From Firmicutes bacterium HGW-Firmicutes-14 (lineage in GTDB: Bacteria > Bacillota > Thermincolia > Thermincolales > UBA2595): DNA of 64,000 nt. The stretch is taken from assembly GCA_002840275.1 (NCBI GenBank), contig PHAB01000001.1, positions 1 to 64,000 on the forward strand, read 5' to 3'. Below the pieces are notes generated by a model that worked only from the letters and a program-made list of their open reading frames with translations, ran no database searches and was not told the origin of the DNA. A program made the translations under genes and the position numbers. Positions 33,127 through 42,098 of this stretch are shown piece after piece; the stretch's first letter is position 1; each line of letters begins with the position of its first letter.

Positions 33127-34629
33127 TTATCCTAGAATTTTATCTATCTTTTCCCCTGCTTCCTTAGTAAGTAAATCAACCTCATGACCGGTTAAACGCC
33201 CGCCTGATTGCAGTAAATTTAAATTATCTTCAAAAACGTCCACCAGGAGCCGGTTCACCCCGGCATATTTCTCCCTGGCGTCTTTCGGTTCTGCAACTTT
33301 ACCGCTCCATATTCCGTCCATGCGGTTAAACAGGAAGTTGGTCACCCTGCGCATTATATCCGCCAGCGCAGCTACCTGTGCGTCAACAAACATGGCAGCA
33401 CCCTCGTAAGAAGAATCATTTTGCATGATGAGCCGCCCTTCCCGGCGGATTTTTTTATAAGCCGGTGTTCCTTTTAAAATAATCTGGTGATGGTAAAGTA
33501 CATTGGCGGTAATCGGGAGATTTTTTAACAGGTCGTTTCTTTTCAGGAATTCAAAATTCGTCCGGATGTCTTCAAGAGCAGCATCTGGTTCAAACATGAT
33601 AAACCCGATATTGGGTTCGATGCCGTTTTTTCTGAGAATCCGTATGGCTTCCTTATTTTGAGCGACAGTGGTCATTTTATTCATTCTCCTGAGGGAGCTG
33701 TCTTTGCCACTTTCCAGCCCGATTAGAATATGGCGCAGCCCTGCCTCCACCAGTGCGCTGATAGTTTCATCGTGAATATCATTAACCCGGCCCTCGATGC
33801 CGAACCGGATATTCCGGGGCTTCAGCAGGGCAGCCAGTTTTCGTGCCCGTTCCTGGCCCATTTCCCCCGGGCCAAAGAAGTTGGGGTCAGTAAAATAAAA
33901 ATCCCTGACACCCCGTTTCTCAATAACGGCATCTATCTCTGCCACGATGTTTTCCGGTGACCGCCCCCGCCAGCGGGAACCATATCCATAAAACGGGTTA
34001 ATATAGCAAAAGGTGCACCCCCCGTAGCATCCCCTGCTCCCCTGAATATTTACTTCCGGCAGGCGAAAGGCGGCTTCAGTGCGGACCGGAAACGGCAGGC
34101 TGTCCAGGTCTTCTATAAGGGGACAGCGCTTACAGATAATTTCCCCTGCTCCGTTCCTTAGGGCCAAACCGGGGAAATCCGGATTTGCTCCCGGATTTGC
34201 TCCCGGATTCGCTGCCAGTTCGGCAAAGGTGAGTTCCGGTTCTCCCACGATAACTGAATCGACAGCCCCACATTTTTGCAGGATATCTTCATAGGCAATG
34301 GTGGGATAAAACCCGTAAGCTGTTATATATTTAGCATGCCCCAGGCCTTTTATCTGCTGCAGAAAACCGTAAAGCTCAAGATTGTCCTGCCAGTAGTAGA
34401 CCATATGGACACCCAGGATATCAGGCTTAAATCTCCTCACCGAGTCTTCGATATCGTCCCATGACATCCTGTCCATATATCCTTCAACTATTTCAGTCTC
34501 ATGCCCCTCACTTTTCAGCACACCTGCCGTATAGCCGCTCAACATGCAGGAGGAAAGGGGCGTATTGGCAATATCGTTACAGCGGTCCGGGCATATTGTT
34601 CGTGGATGTTCCAGTAAAAGTATCTTCAT
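33127..34629 (-). CDS. bzaE: B12-binding radical SAM protein, BzaE-like
   Basis: 500 aa. N-terminal cobalamin-binding Rossmann region (DILGVHMVYYWQDNLELYGF), radical-SAM cluster GSRGCYGGCTFCYINPFYGY (CX3CX2C) and HILIGLESGKDSSLRRMNK further on. A short tandem repeat ANPGANPGANP marks the linker near residue 140. Last gene of the lower-ligand operon; by position and family it corresponds to BzaE of Eubacterium limosum, needed to convert methoxy-methylbenzimidazole to 5,6-dimethylbenzimidazole. Assignment of D versus E relies on gene order. Confidence 0.78.
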   Translation of the reverse strand: MKILLLEHPRTICPDRCNDIANTPLSSCMLSGYTAGVLKSEGHETEIVEGYMDRMSWDDIEDSVRRFKPDILGVHMVYYWQDNLELYGFLQQIKGLGHAKYITAYGFYPTIAYEDILQKCGAVDSVIVGEPELTFAELAANPGANPGANPDFPGLALRNGAGEIICKRCPLIEDLDSLPFPVRTEAAFRLPEVNIQGSRGCYGGCTFCYINPFYGYGSRWRGRSPENIVAEIDAVIEKRGVRDFYFTDPNFFGPGEMGQERARKLAALLKPRNIRFGIEGRVNDIHDETISALVEAGLRHILIGLESGKDSSLRRMNKMTTVAQNKEAIRILRKNGIEPNIGFIMFEPDAALEDIRTNFEFLKRNDLLKNLPITANVLYHHQIILKGTPAYKKIRREGRLIMQNDSSYEGAAMFVDAQVAALADIMRRVTNFLFNRMDGIWSGKVAEPKDAREKYAGVNRLLVDVFEDNLNLLQSGGRLTGHEVDLLTKEAGEKIDKILG

Positions 34630-34633
34630 TCTG

Positions 34634-35956
34634 CTACCTCACTTCCTGCCACATAAATACATTTTTACACAGGCTCATCGTCTCCAGTTTGTACCTGAAC
34701 CGGTCAAAGGGAGGCGGGTTATAATATGCCGGGTACAGAAGGTCGGTATCAGGTCCGATGACCCCGTTTTTCCTGGCTATGGCTTCAATCGGTGTGCCAG
34801 GCAGAATGCGAATATTATTCAGCACCACTGCCCCCAGGTTTCTCTTCCCGGCGTGCAGACCATAAATCCGTTCCAAAAAATCCATCCCCTTCCGTGCCGT
34901 CTGTTCCGTCTCGCCGGGAACATTAACCATGAAATGATAAACACTGATTACCTCCGTCCGGGCAGCCAGACCGGCCGCTCTCAAAATCTGCTCCTCAGTA
35001 AGCCCTTTATTCAGTACATCTAGGGCTTCCTGGCAGAGACCGTCGGGAGAAAACGAGAAACATTCACATCCGGCCTCCTCAAAAAGAAAAACATTCTCTT
35101 CATTCAGCCGGTCTTCCCGCATAAAACCATCCCACCGGATCCTGAGTCCCCGCCGTAGGAGTTCCCGGCAAATATCCTCCAATTGACCGTCCGGGATATT
35201 TAGCACCGGGTCTGTAAAATGGAAACTCTCTATTCCGTATTCCTTGTGCAGGACTTCCATTTCATCCACGACCGCGCTGGCGGGACGGCATCTCAGCCTG
35301 CTGCCCTGGAGTTTGGGATAAACACAGTAAGCACAGTTAAACGGGCAGCCCCTTTTGGTCTCTATCCCCACAGCAGGGACATAATTGTTAATCCCTGTAT
35401 AAAGGGAAGGCTCCAGCAGTTTCCTGTCCGGCACAATATAACCGGCCATGTCGAATTCCTGCGACGGCGGCAGCACCCGGATTTTCCCGTTCTCACGCCA
35501 GCAAAGCCCTTTTATATGAGGTGGGTTTTCCAGGGAAGCAAGCAGCAGAGGAAGGGATTCTTCCGCTTCCCCCACAATGCCGTAATCTATTTCCGGCAGT
35601 TCATGCATCAACCTGTCCGGGAACAGGGAAAATGCCGTCCCGCCCGCAATCAGCCAGGATTCCGGCAGAACAGCCGAGACCAGGCGGACTGTAACAATGA
35701 ACGGGGGAACAAGTGAACTGGTCTTGTTAGCCAGGGGGTCAATATTCCTCAGTGAAAATGCCACTGCTTCGGGCTGAAAACTCAACAGTTTTTCCTTCAG
35801 CTTTCCGTAGGGGTCAGCTTCCAGGTTCATGTCCAGGATTTCTATCTCGTGACCGCTGTCCACAATACGGCCAGCCAGGGTTACAATGCCTATGGGATAT
35901 ACCCTTTCCTGGCTAATTCCCTCAACTGAAGGGGTCTGAATCATTAATACACGCAT
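34634..35956 (-). CDS. bzaD: B12-binding radical SAM methyltransferase, BzaD-like
   Basis: 440 aa. B12-binding domain (SEGISQERVYPIGIVTLAGR, then GGTAFSLFPDRLMHEL) followed by radical-SAM motif GIETKRGCPFNCAYCVYPKL (CX3CX2C) and HFTDPVLNIPDG. By order it corresponds to BzaD, which C-methylates 5-methoxybenzimidazole at C6. It ends in TAG, 4 bp before bzaE; amber readthrough would append 18 residues after pyrrolysine before TAA, running over the bzaE start. Confidence 0.78.
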   Translation of the reverse strand: MRVLMIQTPSVEGISQERVYPIGIVTLAGRIVDSGHEIEILDMNLEADPYGKLKEKLLSFQPEAVAFSLRNIDPLANKTSSLVPPFIVTVRLVSAVLPESWLIAGGTAFSLFPDRLMHELPEIDYGIVGEAEESLPLLLASLENPPHIKGLCWRENGKIRVLPPSQEFDMAGYIVPDRKLLEPSLYTGINNYVPAVGIETKRGCPFNCAYCVYPKLQGSRLRCRPASAVVDEMEVLHKEYGIESFHFTDPVLNIPDGQLEDICRELLRRGLRIRWDGFMREDRLNEENVFLFEEAGCECFSFSPDGLCQEALDVLNKGLTEEQILRAAGLAARTEVISVYHFMVNVPGETEQTARKGMDFLERIYGLHAGKRNLGAVVLNNIRILPGTPIEAIARKNGVIGPDTDLLYPAYYNPPPFDRFRYKLETMSLCKNVFMWQEVR

Positions 35957-35962
35957 ATCTTC

Positions 35963-37540
35963 TCACTCCAATAGCAATAAAGCAAAGTATTTTACAAATT
36001 CATCCTGGTTCTTTAATGTTTTAAGGTCAATCCCCGCTCTCCTGACAGTCTCGAATACATCGATCCCGGCCCCTTCCATGGAAGGCCTGGGTTTACCGGG
36101 ATTGCGGCAGACACCGTCTCCAGGATATGGACCACAGGCGGAACAATCACCACATATGGAACATGGGCCTGCCCAGTAGGCGAAAGCCTTATGGAATCCG
36201 GCCTTAAAAGCCTCCTTTTCGGCTACCAGCACTTGCTGCTGAAAAGCGCCCGTTGGGGGTTCACCCTCCAAAAGCAGGGCATACCGGTAATCCTTGATGA
36301 TTTCCCTTGTTTTGGCGGGGGATTGGCAGCGGGGAGGGCAGTGCCGCTTCCCATACCCGCTGCAGCCAAACCGGCATTTCATCTCTGTCCAGTCAGGAAC
36401 GTGGATGTCTCCGGCACCTATCCGGCAAACCCGGTTAAACCCAATCTCCCTGATTCTTACGGCTAAATGGGTTTTTGCATCAAGACACAGATTTGCCAGG
36501 CTATGCTCGTTTTTTGAGGCAAAAATAACTGCCGTATCCGTCTTCAGGGGAACCATGCCGGTTGAATACAGGTTTAGTGATGTTAACTGTTCACAGACCC
36601 ACTCTTGGGAAAACACCTTACCGTTATACGTATTTATGAACATGTTCAGATCAAACAGCCCTGCCTTGGAAGGGACATGTTCAAAAAAGAAATCATGGAT
36701 AATCATTATTCCATCCGGTTTAAGGAATTTCGCGGCCTGTTTCAGGATGCCTGAGATTTCATCCCCGGCATAGGCGTGGACAATATTGGACAGGACAACC
36801 AGGTCGAAGAGTTTCCTCCCGAAGGGCCACGATTCCAGAAGGTTGACCGGGCAATAGGCGACCCTTTCCTCATGCCCCCTGGCCAGCATCAATTCCCGGG
36901 TGTACTCCAGCACTTCGGGAAGGTCCGCCAGGGTGGCCCGTATAGAAGGAAAGTGTTCAAGAAAACCCGCTGCCACAGCCCCGGAACCGGTTCCTGCATC
37001 CAGAATCTCACCTTTTAAATGAAACCCTTCAAAAAAGGGGAGCATCTCCAAAACCTTGGTCCTGGCAACACGATCCATGGCGTTAATATACCTGCGGATT
37101 CTCCCGGCAAGTTGACCGGGGTCCTCCTCTGTAGGGCTGTAATCAACCCTGCCGCCGGTCCGGATACATTCTGCCAGGTTCCGCCAGCCGTCAGCAAGGT
37201 ATTTGCGCCACAAAACTGAATCCCCCTGGTAGAGGTCTGTTCCTTTCACCAGGTAACAGCCGGACATTTTGGTATTAAAATATTTTTCACTGTTACAACT
37301 TACTAAACCCATCAAACTGAGGGTATGAAGAAATCGCTTAACACCACCGGCATCTGCTTCCAGCGCTCCGGCAATTTCGCCTGCGGTTTTCCCTTCCGGT
37401 TCAAGGAGGGTGAAAATTTCCATTTCCACCGCGGTGAAAAGCGCTTCAGAAAACCAGTACCCTGTTGCCAGGTCCTCCAGGTACTGCGGTCCATCATCCT
37501 GGGGGTCATGGTTTAAAAATGGTAAAGGTTTATTAATCAC
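35963..37540 (-). CDS. bzaC: Methyltransferase BzaC fused to a DUF2284-type metal-binding domain
   Basis: 525 aa. Residues ~15-335 form an O-methyltransferase: winged-helix dimerisation part (EIFTLLEPEGKTAGEIAGAL) and SAM site LKGEILDAGTGSGAVAAGFL. BzaC methylates the hydroxyl of 5-hydroxybenzimidazole. Residues ~340-525 contain Cys-rich motifs CRFGCSGYGKRHCPPRCQSP and GPCSICGDCSACGPYPG, matching predicted metal-binding DUF2284 proteins and probably holding an Fe-S cluster. The two parts are separate genes in many genomes; whether the fusion is usual for BzaC I cannot say. Ends TGA, 6 bp before bzaD. Confidence 0.78.
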   Translation of the reverse strand: MINKPLPFLNHDPQDDGPQYLEDLATGYWFSEALFTAVEMEIFTLLEPEGKTAGEIAGALEADAGGVKRFLHTLSLMGLVSCNSEKYFNTKMSGCYLVKGTDLYQGDSVLWRKYLADGWRNLAECIRTGGRVDYSPTEEDPGQLAGRIRRYINAMDRVARTKVLEMLPFFEGFHLKGEILDAGTGSGAVAAGFLEHFPSIRATLADLPEVLEYTRELMLARGHEERVAYCPVNLLESWPFGRKLFDLVVLSNIVHAYAGDEISGILKQAAKFLKPDGIMIIHDFFFEHVPSKAGLFDLNMFINTYNGKVFSQEWVCEQLTSLNLYSTGMVPLKTDTAVIFASKNEHSLANLCLDAKTHLAVRIREIGFNRVCRIGAGDIHVPDWTEMKCRFGCSGYGKRHCPPRCQSPAKTREIIKDYRYALLLEGEPPTGAFQQQVLVAEKEAFKAGFHKAFAYWAGPCSICGDCSACGPYPGDGVCRNPGKPRPSMEGAGIDVFETVRRAGIDLKTLKNQDEFVKYFALLLLE

Positions 37541-37568
37541 TTATCTTACCTCCGAAAAGACTTTAAAA

Positions 37569-38354
37569 TTACAGAATAATCAGCAGGACGACCAGGGCCA
37601 GGACCTCAGCCAGTTCATTCACAGCCCCCAAAGTGTCTCCTGTCATACCGCCGATTTTTCGTGAGATATACCGCCCGAAAGCGGCTGTACCTGCAAAAAC
37701 AACAATACCGGCAAGAATAGCAGTACCTGCAGCAACAACAGCGCCCGTAAAAACAGTTCCAGTAAAGATCATGCTTTTCAGATAAAACAGAGCTGCACCT
37801 GCGGCTGCTACGGTCAGGGAAGCCCAAATCAATTCACGGGTTCCGACGAAGTCCGAAAAACCTCCCGTACCTCCGCCGCTCCTGGCATATGGATAAACAG
37901 CCGCACAGTACACCTGGGCCCAGCGGCCCACAGCCGGCATAAGAACTAACGCCATCCATTTGGCCCCCGGTGGTATCTGGCCCAGGAGTATAAATTTAGC
38001 CAGTAAAACCAGCATCCCGGCCATCACCCCGTGAGAACCGACCCGGCTGTCCCGCATTATTTCCAGAATGCGCTCAGGCGGTTTCCCGCTGTAAATCCCG
38101 TCAGCGGTATCCATTAACCCGTCACCATGCATGTTTCCGGTAACCAAAACCATAGCCGCAATAACCGTAAGGTCACATACACTGCCCGGAAGAACCCTTG
38201 ACAGCAAAGCATTTAATACTGCCAGGAATGCACCCAGCAGTAAACCGATTACCGGGAAACAGGCCATTGACCTGGCGATGTCCCTGGTATCAACAAGCCT
38301 GCTCATATTCACGGGAACTCGCGTAAGAAACTGTAATGAAATAAGAAATCCCAC
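37569..38354 (-). CDS. cobS: Adenosylcobinamide-GDP ribazoletransferase CobS
   Basis: 261 aa integral membrane protein. CobS joins adenosylcobinamide-GDP to alpha-ribazole, the last main step of cobalamin assembly. The Mg-binding motif GNMHGDGLMDTADGIYSGKP, PERILEIMRDSRVGSHGVMA and C-terminal RKIGGMTGDTLGAVNELAE are diagnostic. A segment near residue 195-225 is repetitive (alternating FTG/VAAG/VVFAG). It sits inside the bza operon, coupling lower-ligand synthesis to attachment; E. limosum has cobT at the equivalent place. Confidence 0.9.
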   Translation of the reverse strand: MGFLISLQFLTRVPVNMSRLVDTRDIARSMACFPVIGLLLGAFLAVLNALLSRVLPGSVCDLTVIAAMVLVTGNMHGDGLMDTADGIYSGKPPERILEIMRDSRVGSHGVMAGMLVLLAKFILLGQIPPGAKWMALVLMPAVGRWAQVYCAAVYPYARSGGGTGGFSDFVGTRELIWASLTVAAAGAALFYLKSMIFTGTVFTGAVVAAGTAILAGIVVFAGTAAFGRYISRKIGGMTGDTLGAVNELAEVLALVVLLIIL

Positions 38355-38369
38355 AATTTACACCCCTGT

Positions 38370-39650
38370 TCAGGCGATCCCAAAATACCTGGCTGCAACC
38401 TGAGCGGCACATTCCTCCCCGCAGACAGCACAGTGGTCATGGTCATGAAATTCACTCAAACCCGCTTTAACCTTCCCAGGGTCAAGGGAAAGGCTGATTT
38501 GCCGGTTTATGTCAAGCTCTACCCGGGCCCTGGCCATCTGCAGGTCCCTGTCCCAGGCCTGTTTATTGCCCCTGGCCAGGTCGGCGGCATGGGCGGCAAT
38601 ACGTGTCGCCATTACCCCGTCTTTGACATCCTGCTCAGTGGGCAGTCCCAAATGCTCAGCAGGAGTCACATAGCACAGGAAATCCGCTCCGGCCGCACCG
38701 GCAATAGCTCCTCCTATGGCTGAGGTAATATGGTCATAACCGGGAGCTACATCGGTAGCCAAAGTACCCAGGATAAAATAAGGCGCATTGTTGCATAACC
38801 GTTTTTGCAGCAGCATAGTAGCTTCGACATGATGCATCGGTACGTGTCCCGGGCCTTCCACCATTATCTGAACCCCGGCCGCCTGCGTCCTGGCCACCAG
38901 TTCCCCGGCCACAATCAACCCCTGGAGCTGGGCTGCATCCAGTGAATCCGCGGTGCAGCCGGGCCTTATCGCATCACCGAGACTCAGGGTCACATCATAT
39001 TTCTTAAGAATCTCTAAGAGCCGGTCAAATTGTTCATATAAGGGGTTTTCCCGGTTATTATGCAGCATCCAGGCCGTCAGAAAGGACCCGCCCCGGCTGA
39101 CCACATCCGTTACCCGGCCCGTTTCCTGCAGCCTTTTAACAACACTGAAATTCAGAGCGCTGTGAATTGCCATAAAATCTATCCCGTCTGCGGCATGTTT
39201 TTCCACGGCTTCAAACATGTCATCAGCGGTCATGGCCACAATAGCGCCTCTCTTTTCGATAGCTTCTATGGCCGCCTGGTAAACAGGCACACTGCCGACT
39301 GCAATACTGGCTTTATCCAGGCACAACCGCCTCATCCCGTCGATATTGCCGCCTGTGCTCAAATCCATCATGGAATCACAGCCCGCATCTTCAACAAAGT
39401 TCAGTTTGGTTTCCTCCATGGCCAGGTCATCACGGTTGCTGGAAGTCCCGATCAGGGCATTAACCTTGATCCGCAATCCACGGCCAATTCCACAGTAATT
39501 GAATTCTTTGCGTTTGATATTTCTGGGGATTACTATTGTTCCGGAAGCAACTCCCTCCCGAATGTACTCCGCATCCAGGTTTTCTCCGGCAGCCACAAAC
39601 TCCATTTCCGGAGTGATTTTGCCCGCCCGGGCAGCTAATACCTGAGTCAT
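38370..39650 (-). CDS. bzaB: 5-hydroxybenzimidazole synthase subunit BzaB (ThiC paralogue)
   Basis: 426 aa. ThiC-like radical SAM protein converting 5-aminoimidazole ribotide towards 5-hydroxybenzimidazole together with BzaA. The C-terminal cluster motif is CAVCGEECAAQVAARYFG (CX2CX3C), and VEGPGHVPMHHVEATM, LGTLATDVAPGYDHIT and SLGDAIRPGCTADSLDAAQ are conserved ThiC-family segments. Start MTQVLAARAGKITPEM at 39650 parallels that of BzaA and follows GGAAAGG. It is about a third identical in visible motifs to its neighbour, consistent with duplication. Confidence 0.88.
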   Translation of the reverse strand: MTQVLAARAGKITPEMEFVAAGENLDAEYIREGVASGTIVIPRNIKRKEFNYCGIGRGLRIKVNALIGTSSNRDDLAMEETKLNFVEDAGCDSMMDLSTGGNIDGMRRLCLDKASIAVGSVPVYQAAIEAIEKRGAIVAMTADDMFEAVEKHAADGIDFMAIHSALNFSVVKRLQETGRVTDVVSRGGSFLTAWMLHNNRENPLYEQFDRLLEILKKYDVTLSLGDAIRPGCTADSLDAAQLQGLIVAGELVARTQAAGVQIMVEGPGHVPMHHVEATMLLQKRLCNNAPYFILGTLATDVAPGYDHITSAIGGAIAGAAGADFLCYVTPAEHLGLPTEQDVKDGVMATRIAAHAADLARGNKQAWDRDLQMARARVELDINRQISLSLDPGKVKAGLSEFHDHDHCAVCGEECAAQVAARYFGIA

Positions 39651-39681
39651 TCCCATCACCCTTTCCTATTAAAAATTATTT

Positions 39682-40980
39682 CTAGCAGGTTACCTTGCTG
39701 GTACCCAAATATTTTGAAACCACATCCATGGCACAATACTTGCCGCACATGGCACAACCCGCTACCGTATCATCACTTCTGGTCTTTCTCATATATTCGG
39801 CCCGCTCAGGATCGATAGCCAGTTCAATCTGTTTCTGCCAGTCCAGCTTCTTCCTGGCCCTGGATAATGCCAAATCCCATTCGGCCGCATTGGCATGGCC
39901 CTTGGCCAAATCGGCGGCATGGGCTGCTATGCGGGCAGCTACTACCCCTTCCCTGATCTGTTCAGCGTCAGGTAAACCGATATGTTCAGAAGCAGTCACA
40001 TAACAAATAAACTCGGCGCCCGCCCAGGCGCTGACAGCCCCTCCGATAGCAGCGCTGATATGGTCATATCCGGCAGCGATATCTGTCACAACAGGTCCAA
40101 AAACAAAATACGGGGCGCCCTTGCAAAGACTTTTCTGCAGGGTAACCGTTGCTCTCAGCTGGTTTAGGGGCACATGCCCGGGTCCTTTAACCATAACCTG
40201 GACTCCCGCTTCCCTGGCCCGCCTGACCAGTTCCCCAATGACCACCAGTTCCTGCACCTGGGCGCCATCCAGCGAATCAGCCAGACAGCCCGGCCTCATG
40301 CCGTCAGCAATGCTGACAGTTACATCGTACCTGCGGGCAATCTCAAGTATCCGGTCATAGTATTCATACAGCGGATTTTCCCGCTTGTTATATAACATCC
40401 ATCCAAACAGGTGCGAACCACCGTAACTTACCAGCGGGTCAATCCTCTTTTCCTGTTTGGCGCGTTCCACAATACTCATCGTCGTTCCACAGTGCAGGGC
40501 GAGAAAATCAACCCCGTCAGCGGCCTGGCGTTCGATAACTTCAAACAGTTCTTCAACTTCCATCCTGACTGAAGACCCGTGTTTTTGAGCTGCCTCAGCC
40601 ACAGCCTGATACATGGGGAGAGTCCCAACGGGCGTAGTTGCAGCGGCAAGGGACTCTTTACGCATCGCGTCTATATCGCCGCTGACGCTCAGATCCATTA
40701 TGGCATCAGTCCCTGCTGCAACAGCCGCCTTAATCTTAGCGGTTTCGATACTGATGCTTCCCTTGTTCCCGTAAACCCCAATGCTGGCGCTCACCTTAGT
40801 AGAAAGACCCGTACCTATCCCGGCAGGACTAATGTTCTGCCGCCGGATATTGCGCGGTATCACAATGGTACCCCCGGCAATACCCTGCCTGACAAATTCC
40901 GGAGTAACTCCTTCCCGGGCTGCCACTTGTTTCATCTCAGGTGTTATTTCACCCTTTAAAGCGCTTTGTAACTGGGTCAT
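39682..40980 (-). CDS. bzaA: 5-hydroxybenzimidazole synthase subunit BzaA (ThiC paralogue)
   Basis: 432 aa, first gene of the lower-ligand operon behind the twin cobalamin riboswitches. ThiC-family features: TIVIPRNIRRQNISPAGIG, MVKGPGHVPLNQLRATVTLQ, VVTDIAAGYDHISAAIGG, and C-terminal cluster ligands CAMCGKYCAMDVVSKYLG. Works with BzaB. Thiamine ThiC proteins have CX2CX4C; both proteins here have one residue fewer between the last two cysteines. Stop is TAG AAA TAA, so readthrough adds two residues. Start ATG follows AGGAGATAA. Confidence 0.88.
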   Translation of the reverse strand: MTQLQSALKGEITPEMKQVAAREGVTPEFVRQGIAGGTIVIPRNIRRQNISPAGIGTGLSTKVSASIGVYGNKGSISIETAKIKAAVAAGTDAIMDLSVSGDIDAMRKESLAAATTPVGTLPMYQAVAEAAQKHGSSVRMEVEELFEVIERQAADGVDFLALHCGTTMSIVERAKQEKRIDPLVSYGGSHLFGWMLYNKRENPLYEYYDRILEIARRYDVTVSIADGMRPGCLADSLDGAQVQELVVIGELVRRAREAGVQVMVKGPGHVPLNQLRATVTLQKSLCKGAPYFVFGPVVTDIAAGYDHISAAIGGAVSAWAGAEFICYVTASEHIGLPDAEQIREGVVAARIAAHAADLAKGHANAAEWDLALSRARKKLDWQKQIELAIDPERAEYMRKTRSDDTVAGCAMCGKYCAMDVVSKYLGTSKVTC

Positions 40981-41086
40981 AATTATCTCCTCCTGTTTTT
41001 TAGACTTTTACTTTTTAACCGCGGATCACAATCCTAAAAGGTTCCACCTCCAATCCTTTATGTTAAGGAAACTTATTTCAGTAAAA

Positions 41087-41320
41087 ACAAAAGCCCACAC
41101 CAACTAAGGGCGTGGACTTTACCTTCATCCTCACCTAAACAGCCTTTATACACGAGGCCGCATAGTTTTGTTCCAGGCAGGTCTCCTGACTCAGGCTCAT
41201 CGCTTTGACTGCCCCTTCCCCCTTACCGGAGTGGCTTGGCAGCAGCTAACCTTTACAGTGGCGGGTCCGTCCGGGATTTGCACCCGGTTCCCTATTCTCC
41301 CTTGCGGACACCTGGAACCA
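41087..41320 (-). promoter_or_regulatory. Cobalamin riboswitch, promoter-proximal copy to bzaA
   Basis: Aptamer 41166-41320 with all landmarks on the minus strand: GGTGTCCGCAAGGG, GGGAACCGGGTGCAAATCCC, the B12-box-like GGACGGACCCGCCACTGT and the closing GAGACCTGCCTGG. A terminator with a 12-bp stem follows (41089-41119, AAAGTCCACGCC/GGTGTGGGCTTT plus T tract). High cobalamin should stop transcription of the bza operon. It is the copy nearer the gene. Confidence 0.94.
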
Positions 41321-41330
41321 TATTAAATTA

Positions 41331-41561
41331 AAAAATCCATGCCTTATAATGGGCATGGATTTTACCTTCATCCTTACCTAAACAGCCTTTGCACGCGAGG
41401 CCGCATAGTATTGTTCCAGGCAGGTCTCCTGACTCAGGCTCATCACTTGACTGCCCCTTCCCCCTTATTGGAGTGGCTTGGCAGCAGCTAACCTTCACAG
41501 TGGCGGGTCCGTCCGGGATTTGCACCCGGTTCCCTATTCTCCCTTGCGGGCACCTGAAACC
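41331..41561 (-). promoter_or_regulatory. Cobalamin riboswitch, distal tandem copy
   Basis: A nearly identical aptamer (41406-41561) ending in GAGACCTGCCTGG, with its own terminator (AAAATCCATGCC/GGCATGGATTTT, 41332-41363). Together with the copy at 41087-41320 it forms two complete aptamer-terminator units in series on the same strand. The 180 bp beyond it (41562-41741) hold no gene I can see beyond the promoter for these and the divergent small gene. Confidence 0.94.
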
Positions 41562-41741
41562 ATTTGTTGTTGGTTTTTATATTACATCCTGGTCTTCTTT
41601 ATGTCAAGGGTCAATTTTAAACATGGTGCTATTTCGGTCAACAACTCTATTTATTGGTACTTCATGGTGTTATAGTTTTAACTGATAAAACAAATTAAAA
41701 ACTACTTTACACTACTATTTTGGTTTACAAAGGGTGAGCTT

Positions 41742-41948
41742 ATGAAAAACAAAAAATTGAAGGTTATTGTCACAGGCAATGATATTGGAAAATTCTTAGC
41801 TTTTTACTTTGATGAAGAATGTTTTAAAGATTATAAAGATAAAGAATGGGAATTATCATTTTATAAAGGTGGCAAAGTTATTCCAGATATTCAAGAGTTC
41901 CAAGAAACAGCCGGTAAATTTGGTTGTTTGTGTTACATAGAAAAATAA
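41742..41948 (+). CDS. Small hypothetical protein
   Basis: 68 aa (MKNKKLKVIVTGNDIGKFLA at the start, ending FGCLCYIEK). AAGGGTGA lies upstream of the ATG and a terminator follows the stop, so it is likely real. AT-rich compared with neighbours, mixed charge, two Cys near the C-terminus. No family recognised. Confidence 0.55.
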   Translation: MKNKKLKVIVTGNDIGKFLAFYFDEECFKDYKDKEWELSFYKGGKVIPDIQEFQETAGKFGCLCYIEK

Positions 41949-41955
41949 AAAAAAA

Positions 41956-41977
41956 AGCCCCTGGAAAAATAGGGGCT
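41956..41977. terminator. Terminator shared by the 68-aa gene and the arsA unit
   Basis: AGCCCCT/AGGGGCT stem with eight-base loop; long T tract on the minus strand (ten bases), A tract on the plus side. Confidence 0.85.
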
Positions 41978-41984
41978 ATATACA

Positions 41985-42098
41985 TCAATCAACAGGGACA
42001 TTATAAAGTTCATCTGAAGACCTGGCTCTTTTAGCCGGCCGCTCCTCCATTTCCTGAGAGATTTCGTTAACACTCCGGATGATCAATATTTTATTCAT
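41985..42098 (-). CDS. 37-aa small protein coupled to the ArsA-type ATPase
   Basis: MNKILIIRSVNEISQEMEER followed by PAKRARSSDELYNVPVD and TGA. Its ATG overlaps the end of the ArsA-like gene (ATGAATAA) behind GGGAGGGG, a strong coupled site. Too short for family recognition; the second half is highly charged and probably disordered. A terminator follows 8 bp after the stop. Confidence 0.5.
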   Translation of the reverse strand: MNKILIIRSVNEISQEMEERPAKRARSSDELYNVPVD

